From positions 1 through 64,000 of the forward strand of contig DJHM01000015.1 in assembly GCA_002433075.1 (NCBI GenBank): DNA of 64,000 bases. The letters are read 5' to 3'. This document shows positions 1-8,742 of the stretch, piece by piece. Within the stretch, counting starts at the first letter, position 1, and the number at the start of each line of letters is the position of its first letter. Origin of the DNA: Latescibacteria bacterium UBA6620. Its GTDB lineage: Bacteria > Latescibacterota > UBA2968. Under the pieces are notes generated by a model. The model was not told the origin of the DNA and ran no database searches. It saw nothing but the letters and a program-made list of their open reading frames with translations. The position numbers and the translations under genes were made by a program.

Positions 1-1
1 C

Positions 2-424
2 TGGCCCGGCAAGGTCCCCGCCGGGAAGACCAACGATTCGACCGTGTTGTACTACGCGGACTTTATGGCTACGGTCACGGACCTGATCGAGGTCGAGACC
101 CCCGAAACCGACGGCGTGAGCATCCTCCCTACCCTGATGGGCAACGACCAGGACCTGAGCGATCGCTTCATCTACTGGGAACGTCACGCGGGAGGCGGCT
201 TCAAGCAGGCTGTCCGCTGGCAGAACTGGAAAGCCGTCCGACCGCCGACAGACCAGCTGCTGAACGAGCCGCTCGAACTCTACAACCTCGACACTGACCT
301 CGGCGAGACCACCAATGTCGCCGACCAGAACCCCGAGACCATCCGCCGTTTCAGCGACTACCTCGCCGACGCCCGCACGACATCGAAGAACTACCCCATT
401 GGCGTCAAGGGCAGCCACGCCTGA
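2..424 (+). CDS. Sulfatase, C-terminal fragment (5' end outside window)
   Basis: The frame is open from base 2 to the TGA at 422-424, so only the last 140 residues of a longer protein are present. The fragment has the usual C-terminal layout of arylsulfatase A-type enzymes: a WPG start of a strand, a stretch on a target date-like 'TVTDLIEVETPETDGVSIL' segment, an FIYWERH strand, and a closing ELYNLDTDLGE..N motif that is very common at the end of bacterial sulfatases. The catalytic CxPSR region lies upstream and cannot be checked. Likely secreted or periplasmic and acting on sulfated glycans. An MFS transporter follows after 45 bases in the same direction. Confidence 0.85.
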   Translation, partial: WPGKVPAGKTNDSTVLYYADFMATVTDLIEVETPETDGVSILPTLMGNDQDLSDRFIYWERHAGGGFKQAVRWQNWKAVRPPTDQLLNEPLELYNLDTDLGETTNVADQNPETIRRFSDYLADARTTSKNYPIGVKGSHA

Positions 425-469
425 CGTGCCGCAACCTGGTGCAGCGGGCCGGTCGGACGCTGAATCGCG

Positions 470-1750
470 ATGAACGCCGCGCCCACCTCCCAGTCCACGC
501 TCTACCAGACCTTCCGTCACCTAAGTCGTGACGTCCGACTCTATATGCTCGCCTCCGCGATCGTGGGCTTCACGATCTTCGGCGGCATCGAAACCGTCAT
601 CCTGAACCTATATCTGCTGCGCCTCGGCTACGGATCCAGGTTTATTGGCTGGGTCAACGCCACCGGCGCCCTGACCAACACACTCATCGCCCTTCCTCTC
701 GGTCTCCTCGGTCTTCGCGTCAGCCGGCGACGGATGATGATGACGGGAATGTTGACGATGGCCACCGGGATGGGAGCGCTGCCTTTCGCAGAGTATCTCC
801 CCGGACATCTTACCCGCGTGTGGCTGCTTGTCACGCGAGGAATCGGTTACCTGGGGATGGGTGTCTTCCAGATCGGGGGCACCCCGTTCCTGATCGGCGC
901 CACGCGTCCCGGGGAACGAAACCAGGCCTACGCCTTTCACACCGCCATTGGACCGCTTGCCGGGCTTGCTGGAGGACTCGTGGGAGGTCTTCTTCCCTCA
1001 TTCTTCGCAGGCCTGGCCGGTGTCGGACTTTCCGATACAGGTCCTTATCGGCAAACCCTATGGACAACCGCCCTCTTCCTGATACCGGGTTTCTTCCTGG
1101 TCCGGGCGACGACCGAGACGCACCCCGCTCAGCAGTTGAGAACCGAACGGCGCAACAGCTCCGTCCCCCTGATCATCTTCGTGCTGATCTTCCTGTCCGG
1201 TTTCCTACAGCTTGCCGGCGAGCGTGTCGCCAGAACCTACTTCAACGTGTATATGGATATGGGCTTCCAGACATCCCCCTCCTTCATCGGCAGTTTCTGG
1301 TCGATGGGGCATTGTCTTTCCGTCGCAACCGCACTCCTCAGTCCATACCTCTGCAAGCGATGGGGCATCGTCAACGTCTCGATCCTCGGCGCGTTCGGAA
1401 TGGTGACCAGTCTTCTTTTGATGACGTGGCTCACACACCCCTACGCAGTCGGACTCGCCTTCGTCAGCCTCATCGGTTTCGCGGCCATTCGCAGACCCGC
1501 CTACACGGTCCATCACCAGGAACTCATCTCCCCCGCCTGGCGCCCGACAATGGCCGGCACCACCTCCTTCTCCGCCGGATCCAGCGAGTTTACGATGGCC
1601 TTGCTCGGGGGCTACACCATCGCCTCCGTCGGTTTCGCCCCCCTCTTCCAGACCGGCGCGCTTCTGACCGCCGTCGGAGCTGCACTCTTCTGGCTTTACT
1701 TCCGAACCCCTCGTGGCGAACGTGGAGAAGCAGTGGACGGTGGACAGTAG
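470..1750 (+). CDS. Major facilitator superfamily transporter
   Basis: A 426-residue hydrophobic protein with about 12 predicted membrane segments and a basic loop after the second or third segment (LRVSRRRMMM), where MFS proteins carry their conserved loop. Length is normal for a single MFS protein. Substrate cannot be told from the sequence. It sits between a sulfatase and an aldo/keto reductase, which fits uptake or export of a small sugar-like compound, but this is inference. The ATG at 470 is the first start in frame and gives a complete first helix. Confidence 0.85.
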   Translation: MNAAPTSQSTLYQTFRHLSRDVRLYMLASAIVGFTIFGGIETVILNLYLLRLGYGSRFIGWVNATGALTNTLIALPLGLLGLRVSRRRMMMTGMLTMATGMGALPFAEYLPGHLTRVWLLVTRGIGYLGMGVFQIGGTPFLIGATRPGERNQAYAFHTAIGPLAGLAGGLVGGLLPSFFAGLAGVGLSDTGPYRQTLWTTALFLIPGFFLVRATTETHPAQQLRTERRNSSVPLIIFVLIFLSGFLQLAGERVARTYFNVYMDMGFQTSPSFIGSFWSMGHCLSVATALLSPYLCKRWGIVNVSILGAFGMVTSLLLMTWLTHPYAVGLAFVSLIGFAAIRRPAYTVHHQELISPAWRPTMAGTTSFSAGSSEFTMALLGGYTIASVGFAPLFQTGALLTAVGAALFWLYFRTPRGERGEAVDGGQ

Positions 1751-1820
1751 GCGGTAGATCACCGCCATTAGTAGGCAGAGGTGGCGTTTTTGTTATCTGC
1801 CTCGTTCAACCGGGAGTACG

Positions 1821-2771
1821 ATGCAGACACGCAAGTTGGGAAGAACGGGTCTGGAAGTCCCCATCATCGGGCTGGGAGCGATGTTTATTGGAGGGCCTGT
1901 TACCGAGGGTCCCCGCGAGATGGACGAAGAACTGGCTGCCCAGACGGTCATTGCCGGAATCGAGGCGGGATCGACGTTCGTCGATACGGCGCCTGGGTAT
2001 GGCCACCTGACGAGCGAACACGTTATCGGTCGTGTGTTCCGTGAGCGCCCTGGCCTCGCAGAAATCGCAAATGTCGTCACCAAGACAGGAGCGCCGCCCA
2101 GCGGCAAGGACTACAGCTACGACGGCGTGCTCAAGCAGGTAGAAGAGAGTCTCAATCGACTGGGACTCGACTCGATCGACCTCATCTCGATCCACGATGC
2201 AATGGGACACCCGATGGAAGACGTCCTCGATGGGGCCCTGCGAGCCCTCCGCACGCTTCAGGACCAGGGGGTCGTTCGCAATGTGGGCACCGCAATGAAC
2301 GACCCGGCCACCAACGAACCTTACATCGAAACCGGCGAATTCGACGTTGCGGTCGTTCCCAACGCCTGGACCCTTATCAATCGTATCGCCGAACGACGCA
2401 TCTTCCCCGCCGCGAAGAAGAACAACACCGGCGTGCTCCTCGCGACACCGTTCGAACGCGGTCTCCTCGCCAAAGGCACGAAGTCGAACGCCTACTTCCA
2501 TCGCCGAAGCTTCAGCGAAGCGTGTCTCGCGCACGTCGCCGGGATCGAGGACCTTTGCAAGCGACATAACGTCCCCCTGCACGCTGTCGCCCTTCACTAC
2601 GTCCTTCGCCATCCTCAGGTCAGCACCGTCATCCCCGGAGCGCGCACGCCCGAGGAAGCCACCGGAAACGCGAAAGCCTCGGAGGTCGAAATCCCCGAGG
2701 CTTTGTGGAACGAACTGGAGCCGCAGTTACGTGACTGGAACGCAGCCGAACATCGACAGGTCGGCCTTTAG
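1821..2771 (+). CDS. Aldo/keto reductase
   Basis: A 316-residue NAD(P)H-dependent oxidoreductase of the aldo/keto reductase superfamily. It opens with the family signature RKLGRTGLEVP and GLGA. The catalytic tetrad is visible: Asp and Tyr in FVDTAPGYG, Lys in VVTKTG and His in ISIHDA. The C-terminal VIPGARTPEEATGNAKA segment is the cofactor-binding end of the barrel. Resembles the D-threo-aldose/L-fucose dehydrogenase-type branch. The gene ends with a 4-base convergent overlap with the vapC toxin gene. Confidence 0.9.
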   Translation: MQTRKLGRTGLEVPIIGLGAMFIGGPVTEGPREMDEELAAQTVIAGIEAGSTFVDTAPGYGHLTSEHVIGRVFRERPGLAEIANVVTKTGAPPSGKDYSYDGVLKQVEESLNRLGLDSIDLISIHDAMGHPMEDVLDGALRALRTLQDQGVVRNVGTAMNDPATNEPYIETGEFDVAVVPNAWTLINRIAERRIFPAAKKNNTGVLLATPFERGLLAKGTKSNAYFHRRSFSEACLAHVAGIEDLCKRHNVPLHAVALHYVLRHPQVSTVIPGARTPEEATGNAKASEVEIPEALWNELEPQLRDWNAAEHRQVGL

Positions 2772-3184
2772 GGCGGCGCGTTCGTAGGATCGACAACGGC
2801 CAGGTCCTCGAAGTAGTCCCGAAGGTACCCTCGATCTCGAGCGACTAACCGATCGGCAAGAAGCTGCGCGTGAGCCCCAATCATAAAATCGACCACGACC
2901 CGCCCACGCCTGCCACCACGCGCCAGATAGGTTGTGAAATGGCTGCCTGCCAGAATCGCGCAAGCCTTTGGGGTCGTCAAAAAATCGAACTGCCAGTCGT
3001 CGAAGAACGTATTGAACTGTTCCTCGTCTCTAAAAACCGGATAGATCTCAGAGATCACACAGTCACACACAACGAGCTGACCTTGGGCCTGAGCATTCCG
3101 TAGCGTCGACTCGGATCGTGTTGCGTATGACGGGTCGTTCGTAAGCACGTCGAGAATTACCGAACTGTCTACTGCAGAAATCAT
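2768..3184 (-). CDS. vapC: PIN-domain toxin VapC
   Basis: A 138-residue PIN-domain ribonuclease, the toxin half of a type II toxin-antitoxin pair. The N-terminal AVDSSVILDVL carries the first acidic residues of the metal site, VISEIYP carries the conserved Glu, VVDFMIGAHA carries the third acidic residue and TRD-like VARDRGYLRDYF the last. The start ATG at 3184 overlaps the stop of the upstream antitoxin gene by 4 bases, so the two are translationally coupled. The family acts by cutting tRNA or rRNA when free of antitoxin; the target here is unknown. Confidence 0.92.
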   Translation of the reverse strand: MISAVDSSVILDVLTNDPSYATRSESTLRNAQAQGQLVVCDCVISEIYPVFRDEEQFNTFFDDWQFDFLTTPKACAILAGSHFTTYLARGGRRGRVVVDFMIGAHAQLLADRLVARDRGYLRDYFEDLAVVDPTNAPP

Positions 3185-3402
3185 CCTCGGACGCGCTCGA
3201 TATAGGTATCCACATCAGAGCCTGCGGGTAACTTCCCTCGACCGCGCCATTTGTGGAAAACATCCTCCACCTGAACTTTCTGTCCAATCAAGACCCCGTC
3301 CACGACCTCGAAATCCAATAGGGTTCCGGTCTTAAGCCCCAAACGATCTCTGCACGCCTTGGGAAGCGTGATCTGTCCTTTGGATGTCATCTTGGCTCGC
3401 AT
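3181..3402 (-). CDS. vapB: AbrB/SpoVT-type antitoxin VapB
   Basis: A 73-residue swapped-hairpin AbrB protein, partner of the PIN toxin. The N-terminal MTSKGQITLPKACRDRLGL is the classic AbrB DNA-binding signature; the C-terminal part (VEDVFHKWRGRGKL) would wrap the toxin. I place the start at 3402 rather than at an upstream ATG (3462) because AAGGAGG at 3408-3414 lies 5-6 bases ahead of it and because family members begin right before this motif. Probably autoregulated by the VapBC complex; no clear operator was found upstream. Confidence 0.92.
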   Translation of the reverse strand: MRAKMTSKGQITLPKACRDRLGLKTGTLLDFEVVDGVLIGQKVQVEDVFHKWRGRGKLPAGSDVDTYIERVRG

Positions 3403-3566
3403 ATAATCCTCCTTGCATAGAATGTAAGGTTCCTTACTTAAGAAGCCAACTCTTTCGCCCAATCCTCCACAGGCTGGTCATTTTGAGAATTCTCCCCTAT
3501 CTTGCACCTGCCTTGGACAAAAGCTTTACCTATGAATTATGTTAATAGCTCCTCACGGATAACTGA

Positions 3567-4655
3567 ATGAAGATCGCCACCATAACTCCGACATTCTATC
3601 GCATCCCTCTTCCGGTCGTACTCTCCGATTCCACGCACGGGGACATCACGCATTTCGATTTCATCACCGCCCGGGTCCTCACCGACGACGGTTTGGAAGG
3701 GGTTGGCTACACGTTCACTCCCGGCACCGGCGGATCGGCCATCTACGCACTCCTTCAGAACGACCTGCACGACTGCCTTGTCGGCCAGGATGCCCGTCAC
3801 ATCGAGCACCTGTGGAATCGAATGTGGTGGCACATTCACTTCGCGGGCCGAGGCGGGGCTGCCGTCTTTTCCATCAGCGCCGTCGACATCGCCCTGTGGG
3901 ATCTCGTCGCTAAAGCGGCCGGGGAGCCCTGGTGGCGATATCTGGGAGGAGACGACAACCGTGTTCGGGCCTACGCCGGCGGTGTCGATCTTCACTTCAC
4001 CCTCAAGGCGCTCGTCAAGCAGACTGAAGGATTTCTCGAGCAAGGGTTTCGAGCCATCAAGATGAAAGTCGGTCGCGACAACCTCGCCGAAGACGTCAAA
4101 CGCGTCGCTCACATCCGCAATCTGCTCGGACCCGACCTCCCCCTGATGGTCGACGCGAATATGGGATGGCGTGTGGACGAAGCCATTCGGGGCGCTCGGG
4201 CCTTTTCCGAACACGACGTCTACTGGCTCGAGGAGCCCACCATCCCCGACGACTACGCCGGACACGCCCAGATCGCTCGTGACGGTGGCGTGCCCATCGC
4301 CACCGGCGAGAATCTCCGTACGCTCCACGAATTCGAGCATATGATCCGCTACGGGGAGATCGCCTTTCCCGAACCGGACGTCGCCATCTGCGGGGGTGTC
4401 ACCACCTGGCTCAAAGTCGCCCGACTGGCCGAGGCCAACAACCTGCCCGTCACCTCCCACGGCGTTCACGACCTGCACGTTCACCTTCTCTCCGCGGTCC
4501 CCAACGCGTCGTTTCTCGAAGTCCATATGTTTGGTCTGGAACGATTCATCCAGCATCCCATCAAGATCGAGGACGGCCTCGCCATAGCTCCTGACCGTCC
4601 CGGTCACGGCGTCGAACTCGACTGGGATGCCCTGGCCGAACACGAAGTCCGTTAA
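3567..4655 (+). CDS. Mandelate racemase/muconate lactonizing enzyme family dehydratase
   Basis: A 362-residue enolase-superfamily enzyme, probably a sugar-acid dehydratase. The catalytic set is complete: KxK at Lys165/Lys167 (IKMKVG), metal ligands Asp196 (VDANMGW), Glu222 (LEEP) and Glu248 (TGEN), Asp271 and the general base His298 in SHGVHD. The N-terminal capping domain covers about residues 1-125. The His298 plus KxK arrangement puts it in the mandelate racemase subgroup. It is followed by a Ldh2-type dehydrogenase on the same strand, so the pair may act in one acid sugar catabolic route. Substrate cannot be deduced. Confidence 0.92.
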   Translation: MKIATITPTFYRIPLPVVLSDSTHGDITHFDFITARVLTDDGLEGVGYTFTPGTGGSAIYALLQNDLHDCLVGQDARHIEHLWNRMWWHIHFAGRGGAAVFSISAVDIALWDLVAKAAGEPWWRYLGGDDNRVRAYAGGVDLHFTLKALVKQTEGFLEQGFRAIKMKVGRDNLAEDVKRVAHIRNLLGPDLPLMVDANMGWRVDEAIRGARAFSEHDVYWLEEPTIPDDYAGHAQIARDGGVPIATGENLRTLHEFEHMIRYGEIAFPEPDVAICGGVTTWLKVARLAEANNLPVTSHGVHDLHVHLLSAVPNASFLEVHMFGLERFIQHPIKIEDGLAIAPDRPGHGVELDWDALAEHEVR

Positions 4656-4677
4656 TCACCGAGCCAAAAGGGGACCG

Positions 4678-5751
4678 ATGGCAGATCCACAGACCTTGCG
4701 TGCCGCACATCTTCACGCCTACACCCGCGAAATGCTCGTTGCGGCAGATATGCCCTTCCCCATCGCCGAAGAAGTCGCCGAAGTCCTTGTCGGCGCGAAT
4801 CTGGCCGGCCACGATTCTCACGGATTCCTCCGGATCCCGATGTATCTGGATGCCATCGCAGACGACAGAATGACGCCGGCCGGCGGGACCACCGTCGTCA
4901 GAGACAACGGCAACACTGTCGTGATGGATGGCGGAGACGGGTCCGGGATTCACAGCTGCAAGACCGCCGTCGAGTTCGCGATCGAACGGGCCAAGGAAGT
5001 CGGCACGTGCGCCGTCACCTTCTCTCGCATCAACCACATCGGACGACTCGGTCACTACGCCGAAATGGCCGCCCACGCCGGGTGTGTCGGATTCGTGACC
5101 GTCGGCCGTGGAGACCCGGGCAATATCATCACGCTCCCGTTCGGCAGTAAATCTCCGACGTTCGGCACGAACCCCCTCGCGTTCGGGATCCCCACCGGCG
5201 ACAACAGTCCCTTCGTACTCGACTTCGCCACCAGCGTTGTCGCCGAGGGAAAACTTCGTGTCGCCCGAAGCAAGGGTGAGCAACTCGCCGACGGCATCAT
5301 CGTCGACAAGCACGGAAACCCGAGTAACGATCCCGCCGACTTCTACGACGACGGCGCCCTCCTCCCGATGGCCGCCCACAAGGGATCCGCGCTCCTGATG
5401 CTCCCCTGTCTTCTCGGCGCACTTGCCGACGGATCCGGAAGCTATCAGGGCGGTGTCGGTGGATGCTTCGTCCTGATCCTCGACATCACGCGATTCACCG
5501 ATCTCGACACGTACCAGCAATCCGTGAGACGCTTCCTCGACTCGATCAAGGCAACCGAACCCGCCGCCGGCCACGATGAAGTCCTCGTACCCGGCGACTT
5601 CGAAGCCCGGAATCGCGCGATCCGTCTCGAAAACGGCGTAGAGGTCCCCGGCCCCATCATCGAGGAAGTCGAAGAATGGGCGGCCAAACTCGGAGTGAAC
5701 CTGGGCGCAATCGAGATCACAGAGAACGACGAGAAGAAATACTCCAACTGA
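4678..5751 (+). CDS. Malate/L-lactate dehydrogenase family (Ldh2) oxidoreductase
   Basis: A 357-residue NAD(P)-dependent dehydrogenase of the Ldh2/YlbC family (also delta-1-piperideine-2-carboxylate reductases and ureidoglycolate dehydrogenases). Conserved parts: GHDSHGFLRIP near residue 45, INHIGRLGHYAE near 125, and FGTNPLAFGIP with DFATS, which shape the cofactor site. An earlier ATG at 4627 would overlap the preceding dehydratase gene; I prefer 4678 because AGGGGA lies just ahead and homologues start there. Spacing of 22 bases to the dehydratase gene supports a shared transcript. Confidence 0.9.
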   Translation: MADPQTLRAAHLHAYTREMLVAADMPFPIAEEVAEVLVGANLAGHDSHGFLRIPMYLDAIADDRMTPAGGTTVVRDNGNTVVMDGGDGSGIHSCKTAVEFAIERAKEVGTCAVTFSRINHIGRLGHYAEMAAHAGCVGFVTVGRGDPGNIITLPFGSKSPTFGTNPLAFGIPTGDNSPFVLDFATSVVAEGKLRVARSKGEQLADGIIVDKHGNPSNDPADFYDDGALLPMAAHKGSALLMLPCLLGALADGSGSYQGGVGGCFVLILDITRFTDLDTYQQSVRRFLDSIKATEPAAGHDEVLVPGDFEARNRAIRLENGVEVPGPIIEEVEEWAAKLGVNLGAIEITENDEKKYSN

Positions 5752-6030
5752 CCCCTACCTGCGCTTGGGACGATATCAGCGATCCGACGTCCGATGCCCG
5801 AAAAGAAACACATAGAACCCAGCCACTTTCTGAGATCGGATATCTCTGATCGGATTTCGGATATCGATTTTTGCCTGAAGATCTACCTGGTGGAACTTGC
5901 CTTCAGCGTCGCACCCTCTCCAAATTTGGATATCATCAATCGGATATCGAAAGATCTCCCGTTCTCTGGCTGTTGTGCCTGATTCACCTTTCGTCCATCA
6001 AGATTCTAAACCAGACACCGGTACTCTCAG
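5752..6030. repeat. Intergenic region with four GGATATC repeats
   Basis: Non-coding 279-base spacer, more AT-rich than its flanks. GGATATC occurs at 5838, 5859, 5928 and 5942, mostly inside a longer ATCGGATATC(G) unit. Because GATATC is itself palindromic, each copy could be a protein-binding half or full site. The cluster lies upstream of the PhnP-like gene at 6031. No convincing gene was seen in this stretch; short open frames across it have no recognisable content. Confidence 0.6.
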
Positions 6031-6876
6031 ATGAAATTTCACATTCTCGGTTCTTCAGCTGGCAAGACCGTTCCCCGTCCGTTCTGTCGCTGTCGTGTCT
6101 GTGAGGTCGCGCGGAACGAGGGTGGGCGCGATGTCCGTACACGGTGTGCCGTCCATCTCTACCTCGACGGCGATGAAGACTGCGAGCCTCGCTACGCCCT
6201 CGATCTTTCTCCGGATGTCTCCTTCCACTTCATTCGGAACGGCTTCGCACTCGACAGACTCGAGCACCTCATCTTCAGCCACGCCGACGCCGACCACATC
6301 GAACCCAATCTGCTCGAGATCCGTCGAACGATCCTGAGTGATCGATCTGCGCTACCCCATCTCAACATCTACGGCAGCGAAACGGTCGGCGATAAAATTG
6401 CCGCCCTGGATCTCGACCGAATCAACGCTTCCTGGCACCTGGCGGAACCCTTTGTGCCCTTCGAAGCGGGCGAGCTGAACATCACCCCCCTGCTTGGAAA
6501 TCACGGCCCGGGCATCGTCCTCAACCACATTGTCCAGCACGGCGGGAAAACCGTCCTTCTCGCCTGGGACACCGGGTACTGGACCGAAGACAGTTGGGAA
6601 CGCGCGGCAGATTTCACATTCGACGCGGTCATTTCAGAGTGTACCACCTTTGGACCCGGGGACGCGGATCACGAAGCTCGGCATATGAATTTCTCCACCC
6701 TCGTCGACAAGAAGGAAAGGCTGACGGAGATGGGCTGCATCACGGATTCAACTCCGTGGACTACGTTGCATATCGGGGACAATGGGGGTCTGACCTACAA
6801 CGAGCAGGTCAATCTCGGTGGGAAGCACGGCGTGACCCCGGGTTACGACGGGATGTGGTTCGCTCCTCCGGAATGA
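6031..6876 (+). CDS. PhnP-like metallo-beta-lactamase-fold hydrolase
   Basis: A 281-residue MBL-fold metal hydrolase similar to PhnP phosphodiesterases and PqqB-like proteins. It begins with FHILGSSAGKTVPRP, and has the Cys cluster FCRCRVC (Cys19, 21, 24) that in PhnP holds a structural zinc. The metal motif is HADADH at 84-89, where the usual HxHxDH has Asp86 in place of the second His. Later metal ligands are likely in LGNHG, WDTGY and SECTT segments. The stop overlaps the start of the next (broken) dioxygenase gene by 4 bases (ATGA), so the two were co-translated. Confidence 0.85.
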   Translation: MKFHILGSSAGKTVPRPFCRCRVCEVARNEGGRDVRTRCAVHLYLDGDEDCEPRYALDLSPDVSFHFIRNGFALDRLEHLIFSHADADHIEPNLLEIRRTILSDRSALPHLNIYGSETVGDKIAALDLDRINASWHLAEPFVPFEAGELNITPLLGNHGPGIVLNHIVQHGGKTVLLAWDTGYWTEDSWERAADFTFDAVISECTTFGPGDADHEARHMNFSTLVDKKERLTEMGCITDSTPWTTLHIGDNGGLTYNEQVNLGGKHGVTPGYDGMWFAPPE

Positions 6877-7595
6877 GAACGATGACAGAGGATCAACGCA
6901 CGTTCTTCGAAAACAACGGCTACCTCGTGATCGAGGGGGCTCTCTCTCACCGAAGTCACTGAGATGAACGAAGCCGTCGACCGTGACCGGGAACGGACCC
7001 CCCGTCTGTGGGTGGATCGTGGTGGAGGCCGGTTCCAATCCGTCAGCATCCTGCTGGACGAACCGGTCTTCGATACGTCCATCACGCATTCATCTACCCT
7101 GCCCGTTGCCCGGGAACTCGTGGGCGACGATCTGTGTTTCGAAGAACACTCGGTGATGATCCGCGAACCCGTTACCGGGACATCGCCCACGGTGAAGAGA
7201 AACCGCTCTATCTACGTAACCTGTCAGTCATCTACTACCTCACCGATGTCGACGCGTCGACACATTGTTTCAGCATCTTTCCCGAATCCGTCGAAGCAAA
7301 GCAATCGGCCCCCGACCATCGAGATGGATCGTGCGCCGGCGACCTGCACGGTCCGGCCGGCACCGCCATTCTGTCCAATGCGGCAAACGTCCACGATGCC
7401 CGCCAGCGAACCACGGATCGTCAGCGTCGTACTATCCACATCTACTACGGTCGTCGGTCCACACCACCCTTGAGCGTGCACACGGTCTTTCCTCGACGCC
7501 TGGTCGAAGCGAAGGACCCCGGAATCCGAAAGCTGTTCAGCCGACCCAACGAGATCACGCAGCGCATCCGTCGAGGATGGGCAGAACCGGAATGA
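6873..7595 (+). pseudogene. Phytanoyl-CoA dioxygenase-like gene, two frameshifts
   Basis: An intact start (MTEDQRTFFENNGYLVIEGALS, from the ATG at 6873 or 6882) runs into a stop at 6960-6962. The match resumes in the next frame (EMNEAVDRDRER... ILLDEPVFD... LCFEEHSVMIREPV, about 6950-7170) and then returns to the first frame (DIAHGEEKPLYLRNLSVIYYLTDVD to the end at 7595). The first slip is at a CTCTCTC run near 6945. The second, near 7175, falls where the iron-binding HxD motif should be; only a Tyr-Arg-Asp is left. Family members are Fe(II)/2-oxoglutarate oxygenases. Either a decaying gene or sequence errors; loss of the metal motif favours real decay. Confidence 0.75.
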
Positions 7596-7671
7596 AGTCA
7601 CTGGCGATTCGTCACGTTTCTTCACTCATTACACGCCCTGATTCCTGAACCCCTTCCCCAAGGACCAACCG

Positions 7672-8559
7672 ATGGAAACTCGAAAGCTCGGAAACACAGA
7701 CCTCGAAGTGACTCGTCTTGCTTTCGGGGGTGCGCGAATCGGATTCGAGGACGTGACCAACGACCAGGTCGACGCTCTCCTCAACGGCCTCCTGGACAAC
7801 GGCGTCACCTTCCTCGACACCGCCGCCTGTTACGACGACAGCGAAGAGTTGATCGGTAAATTCGTCAGCCACCGACGCGATGAATACGTCCTGGCCTCCA
7901 AATGCGGTCACGTTGCCGGGGATGCCACCAGCGAGCCCTGGGCCGCCGACACCATCGCCCACAGTATCGATCGATCGCTTCAACGATTGAAGACCGACCG
8001 TATCGACCTGATGCAGTTGCATAGCTGTTCGGCGGAGGTCCTGCAAGAGGGTGAGGCAGTGGAGACCGTCGTTCGGGCACAGGAAGCAGGCAAGGTCCGT
8101 TACGTCAGCTACAGCGGAGATGGTGAAAATGCCCTCCACGCCATCGGGATGGGGGTCTTCGCCACTCTGCAAACGTCCTACAACGTCGTCGACCAGAAGG
8201 CGCGCGGGTCTGTGTTGCCTGCGGCGGTCGAGGCCGGAATGGGCATTGTCGCCAAACGCCCGATCGCTAACGGGGCCTTTGGCAAGGCCGCATCTCCCTA
8301 CAGCTACGCCGACGAATACTGGGACCGTTCGCAGGAAATGGCGGTTCCCGACGGTGCGCCAGAGGACCGAATCGAACTTGCGTTGCGATTTACCCTCAGC
8401 CACGACGCCATCGACACCGCCATCGTCGGTACGACAAAACTCGCCAACGCGCAGTCCAACATCGAAGCGCTGGCCAAAGGCCCTCTCGACGCAAGCGTCA
8501 CCAAGTCGCTTCAAGACCAGTTCGACCGCCTCGGCGCGGACTGGGATTCGCGGACGTAA
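7672..8559 (+). CDS. Aldo/keto reductase
   Basis: A 295-residue aldo/keto reductase. Signature elements: RKLGNTDLEVTRLAFGGA at the N-terminus, catalytic Asp and Tyr in FLDTAACYDDSE, Lys in LASKCGH and His in MQLHSC. The C-terminal AIVGTTKLANAQSNI is the cofactor-binding segment. It is a separate lineage from the reductase at 1821 (low visible similarity outside the motifs). Follows the broken dioxygenase gene and precedes a solute symporter by 183 bases. Confidence 0.9.
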   Translation: METRKLGNTDLEVTRLAFGGARIGFEDVTNDQVDALLNGLLDNGVTFLDTAACYDDSEELIGKFVSHRRDEYVLASKCGHVAGDATSEPWAADTIAHSIDRSLQRLKTDRIDLMQLHSCSAEVLQEGEAVETVVRAQEAGKVRYVSYSGDGENALHAIGMGVFATLQTSYNVVDQKARGSVLPAAVEAGMGIVAKRPIANGAFGKAASPYSYADEYWDRSQEMAVPDGAPEDRIELALRFTLSHDAIDTAIVGTTKLANAQSNIEALAKGPLDASVTKSLQDQFDRLGADWDSRT

Positions 8560-8601
8560 GGATGATGAGGCGAGCCTGCCTTCGCCAAGGCTACGGCAAG
8601 G

Positions 8602-8621
8602 CAGGCAGGAGAGCGGGTGTG
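8602..8621 (+). repeat. Copy of a dispersed 20-base intergenic repeat (diverged)
   Basis: Contains GGCAGGAGAGCGGGTGTG in the 183-base spacer before the symporter gene. It matches the near-identical units at 34591 and 35664 with a few changes. Nothing else was recognised in the spacer 8560-8742. Confidence 0.4.
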
Positions 8622-8742
8622 ACCACAGCAGAACTCCAACGATTGAGCATCAGGAGCCAGGAAACGAGCGCGGAACGGGAAGACACCCCTGCTCTCCCCA
8701 ACGCCCGCTCAAACGTGACAGATTCTCTCAGGTAAGGAACCG

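Noticed and set aside
1752..1795. Terminator after the MFS gene (GGCGGT/ACCGCC hairpin and a later T run)
   Set aside because: The T run at about 1782 is too far from the 6-bp hairpin to act as a standard terminator.
3537..4643. 368-codon minus-strand open frame across the enolase-superfamily gene
   Set aside because: The plus-strand gene has a complete catalytic set; the other frame has none.
6958..6964. TGA in the broken dioxygenase as a selenocysteine codon
   Set aside because: No family sequence follows in the same frame; the match continues in the next frame.
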